Assembly: GCA_026388595.1 (NCBI GenBank)
Contig: JAPLJM010000210.1
Location: 1 to 8,817 of the forward strand
Direction of reading: 5' to 3'
Length of the DNA stretch: 8,817 nucleotides
Origin: Deltaproteobacteria bacterium
GTDB lineage: Bacteria > Desulfobacterota > Syntrophia > Syntrophales > Fen-1087
Shown: piece by piece, positions 7,216-8,817 of the stretch
Layout: each line of letters opens with the position of its first letter
Numbering within the stretch: position 1 is the stretch's first letter
Translations under genes and position numbers: made by a program
The notes under the pieces: generated by a model
What the model was told of the DNA's origin: nothing
Databases searched by the model: none
What the model saw: only the letters and a program-made list of their open reading frames with translations

Positions 7216-8277
7216 TTAGAATTTCAATTCTTCCTTGATTTTTCTGATGATCAAGAGCGCATCGGCGCCTGCCACCGCACCCAAGGGTGCAAACTCACCG
7301 GTGGTGATGTCTTTGGGCCCCATAATCTGCCGGGTGGTCACAACCATGACGGCGTTAAAGTAAGGCAGATCGGAACGCAGATCGGGAAAGGGCGAGGTGC
7401 TGCCGATAAACTTCGTGGCCAGAGCGTTGTCTCCGGAAACTTTGATGAGAATGTCTTCGATCATCATGGCATAAGCGGCCCGTTCAATCAGGTCGTTGGG
7501 ATGGAAAAGACCATCGGGATAGGCTTCCAGACCGCGCACCCCTATTTGGATGATTCCTTCCATATCCGCCCTTAGGGGATGATTGACAATATCCGCTGGA
7601 AGCGCTGCTGCTTTTGGCTTGACAGCGGCTTTCTCGGGATCTTTGAAGCTCGTATCAAAGGTCTTCGGAGTCCGCTTTTTATAAAGATTGTCGATTTTCA
7701 GTTCTTCCATGAACAGGGCCGCCGCATCCGCCCGGGTGATTTTTTCGACAAAGGCGATCTGCTTTCCCGTAATGGTCCCCGGCATGGCCCGCTGGATTTT
7801 CTGCATCAGGTTCCATTGCTGATCCGCCTCGCTGGTATAATCCTTCCTGAATTCGAGGACCTTGGCAAACATCTGGCCGGCCTGCACTACATCCAGCGCC
7901 GCTTTGTAGCACAATCCCATATAATAATAGGCCGCTGAAGACGAGGGATCGATCAAAAGGGCGCTTTCGAAAGAGTTTCGGGAGAGATCCAGCCAGTCCT
8001 TGTCTGCCCGTTTGCAGGCGACCCCGACCTGCATGCAATAGGCATGGCTTAAGGTATGGACACGAATATAGCCGATGTGAATAAACAATTTTTCTTCATC
8101 CGACTTCGCATATCCCCAGGCCTTATCCAGGGCTGCAAAACCACCCTTATAATCGGCCTGATAGGCCTTGACCAAGCCGATGCCGGCCTGTGCCTTGGCA
8201 TACCGGGGATCGAGTTCAATGGCCAGTTCGAATTCGCGCTGAGCATCTCCGAATTTTTCCTGATTCAGCAATTTCAT
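7216..8277 (-). CDS. TPR and S-layer-homology (SLH) domain protein, 5' end probably misplaced
   Basis: This protein of unassigned specific function has two parts. Residues about 1-165 are tetratricopeptide-like helices: FGDAQREFELAIELDP (9-24) ends one repeat, and NSFESALLIDPSSSAAYYYMG (101-121) is another. Residues about 170-350 hold three SLH-like units: ITRADAAALFMEEL (180-193), a central one with EAYPDGLFHPNDLIERAAYA (251-270), and FPDL (297-300) through LLIIRKI. The ATG at 8277 falls inside the first TPR. The frame stays open upstream to a TAA at 8356-8358 and encodes HDWTVTPTSQLDTPDHHFATG just before it, which completes the TPR. The only well-placed SD (AAGGAG) serves an ATG at 8339 in another frame, suggesting a one-base frameshift or assembly error near the start. 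No signal peptide or membrane segment is visible, which is unusual for SLH proteins. The gene lies 64 nt upstream of valS and may be co-transcribed with it. Confidence 0.85.
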   Translation of the reverse strand: MKLLNQEKFGDAQREFELAIELDPRYAKAQAGIGLVKAYQADYKGGFAALDKAWGYAKSDEEKLFIHIGYIRVHTLSHAYCMQVGVACKRADKDWLDLSRNSFESALLIDPSSSAAYYYMGLCYKAALDVVQAGQMFAKVLEFRKDYTSEADQQWNLMQKIQRAMPGTITGKQIAFVEKITRADAAALFMEELKIDNLYKKRTPKTFDTSFKDPEKAAVKPKAAALPADIVNHPLRADMEGIIQIGVRGLEAYPDGLFHPNDLIERAAYAMMIEDILIKVSGDNALATKFIGSTSPFPDLRSDLPYFNAVMVVTTRQIMGPKDITTGEFAPLGAVAGADALLIIRKIKEELKF

Positions 8278-8339
8278 GCCCGTGGCGAAATGATGGTCCG
8301 GCGTATCCAGTTGACTTGTGGGCGTAACTGTCCAATCAT
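8274..8339 (-). other. Short frame with strong SD overlapping the TPR/SLH start (frameshifted start or leader peptide)
   Basis: Minus-strand AAAGGAG, then AATGCC, then ATG at 8339 is the best translation start in the area, with GGAG 6 nt before the ATG. The frame encodes only 21 residues (MIGQLRPQVNW and on) and stops with a TGA that overlaps the ATG at 8277 as ATGA. If one base were restored directly after the ATG, it would continue as M-x-WTVTPTSQLDTPDHHFATG into the TPR protein. I favour a lost start frame over a functional leader peptide, but the sequence alone does not decide. Confidence 0.4.
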
Positions 8340-8424
8340 GGCATTCTCCTTTCCCTTAAGGCTTTTATCAAAAAAACACGCTAACCCCTTTGAACTTCTT
8401 TCCTCCATTGCATAAACGACCGCT

Positions 8425-8453
8425 AAATTATCTTTATCGCCATTTCAAGTCAA
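8425..8453 (-). promoter_or_regulatory. Sigma70-type promoter facing the TPR/SLH-valS cluster
   Basis: On the minus strand TTGACT (8453-8448) and TAATTT (8430-8425) are separated by exactly 17 nt. The -35 matches consensus at 5 of 6 and the -10 at 4 to 5 of 6 positions. A transcript would start near 8418, giving a leader of about 80 nt before the SD at about 8346-8350. It is the strongest promoter match I saw, and with no clear terminator before valS it may drive the whole minus-strand cluster. The 8354-8424 leader shows no strong fold. Confidence 0.6.
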
Positions 8454-8528
8454 GATATTTCCTTAACCTGTAAGGAGCAAGTATGATGTTCGGGTTTGTA
8501 GCAAATGATATGTCCGGTTTATTGTGAT

Positions 8529-8544
8529 GTCACCGGGAGGTGAC
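8529..8544 (+). promoter_or_regulatory. Hairpin enclosing the transposase ribosome binding site
   Basis: GTCACC-GGGA-GGTGAC forms a perfect 6-bp stem with a 4-nt loop. The SD of the following ORF (GGAGG, 8536-8540) lies in the loop and right arm, and the ATG at 8547 follows 2 nt after the stem. Folding would hide the SD, a layout known in insertion sequences to limit transposase translation from read-through transcripts. The structure is seen directly; the role is inferred. Confidence 0.45.
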
Positions 8545-8546
8545 GG

Positions 8547-8621
8547 ATGAAACCGACAGATTTACTGCAGGAGATTCGGAAGATGCGATTTGAAGAGGTG
8601 TATTCAATCACTAAATCGTAA
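8547..8621 (+). pseudogene. N-terminal fragment of an IS transposase (ISNCY-like), truncated
   Basis: A well-initiated ORF (GGAGG 6 nt before the ATG) encodes only 24 residues. Its first 19, MKPTDLLQEIRKMRFEEVY, resemble the conserved start of helix-turn-helix, DDE-type transposases often filed as ISNCY or integrase-like. In those, FEEVY normally leads into a helix-turn-helix (roughly LTQEEAARLLG). Here the match breaks after Tyr19, followed by SITKS and a TAA. The HTH and catalytic domain are absent, so the copy is inactive. The break near 8604 is probably a deletion or rearrangement junction. Family naming comes from recall of the N-terminal pattern, not a search. Confidence 0.5.
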
Positions 8622-8817
8622 AGTTGAACCTAAAAAGCCTATATTGCAATTACCTTTTTGTTGCCTATGGCAGGATAAAAGCGCCGTCTTCTCCTTCTTC
8701 AAGACCACAGTGGTCACTTTATCCGGAAGGAACATCCCCGACAGGATTTCCGGATAGAGATAGCTGAATAATTCCACACGACCAGCAGAAGCCGCCGTGA
8801 CAGCCATGCCCCAACAG
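8604..8817 (-). other. Unassigned right-edge region with an open minus-strand frame
   Basis: One minus-strand frame is open from the right edge to a TGA at 8604-8606. It is over 70 residues, including MFLPDKVTTVVLKKEKTALL (an ATG is at 8807). I recognise no domain, no SD precedes that ATG, and the C-terminal part looks low in coding character, so it may be noise or decayed sequence next to the IS fragment. A perfect inverted repeat GACCAC-A-GTGGTC (8703-8715) lies inside it. No terminator, RNA gene or IS right end is visible here. Confidence 0.2.

Larger units (their letters stand above)
8471..8621 (+). mobile_element. 5' remnant of an insertion sequence
   Basis: This stretch looks like the left end of an IS running rightward: a noncoding subterminal region with two related direct repeats, ATGATGTTCGGGTTT (8483-8497) and ATGATATGTCCGGTTT (8505-8520), spaced 22 bp, then a hairpin over an SD, then the first codons of a transposase. 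The body and right end of the element are missing. The left boundary, set near the TGTAAGG at about 8470, is a guess because no opposite inverted repeat exists in the window to compare with. Confidence 0.45.

Noticed and set aside
8056..8415. 119-codon plus-strand frame over the 5' part of the TPR/SLH gene
   Set aside because: It is antisense to clear TPR sequence and shows no SD or family features.
8703..8715. Perfect inverted repeat GACCAC-A-GTGGTC as an operator or IS end
   Set aside because: It is isolated and short, with no flanking promoter, no partner copy and no adjacent recognised gene.

Overview
The window looks like an ordinary chromosomal segment of a Gram-negative anaerobe, most likely a Desulfobacterota relative of Syntrophus or Smithella. 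That is an inference from protein style (an OFA-family transporter, a TPR/SLH protein) and the valS-nadC-birA-coaX gene order. It rests on recall, not on a database search. Base composition is moderately GC-rich and looks uniform across the main genes.

Layout, left to right. The 3' end of a plus-strand gene resembling molybdenum cofactor guanylyltransferase (mobA) enters at base 1 and stops at 167. A complete OFA-family major facilitator transporter (305-1633, +) follows, with a strong Shine-Dalgarno, and ends at a long GC-rich hairpin (1663-1697) that can terminate transcription from both sides. A palindrome-bearing intergenic stretch (about 1745-1840) separates it from genes on the opposite strand. 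Those are, in transcription order from right to left: a TPR/SLH-domain protein (7216-8277, probably starting further upstream), valS (4494-7151), nadC (3655-4497), birA (2596-3408) and coaX (1848-2612). valS/nadC overlap by 4 nt and birA/coaX by 17 nt, so each pair is probably translated in a coupled way. A 246-nt gap between nadC and birA is filled by one long imperfect palindrome. The right end (about 8471-8621) carries a 5' remnant of an insertion-sequence transposase, then about 200 bases I cannot assign.

The minus-strand cluster combines tRNA charging (ValRS) with three cofactor steps: NAD synthesis from quinolinate (NadC), biotin attachment (BirA) and the first step of CoA synthesis (CoaX). 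A good sigma70-type promoter at 8425-8453 faces leftward ahead of the TPR/SLH gene and may serve the cluster. The window holds no evident novel multi-gene system, CRISPR array, tRNA or rRNA. The observations most worth following are the palindromic element between nadC and birA, exact repeats with 22-bp spacing over the birA start, a likely frameshifted start of the TPR/SLH gene, and the decayed IS with a hairpin over its ribosome binding site.
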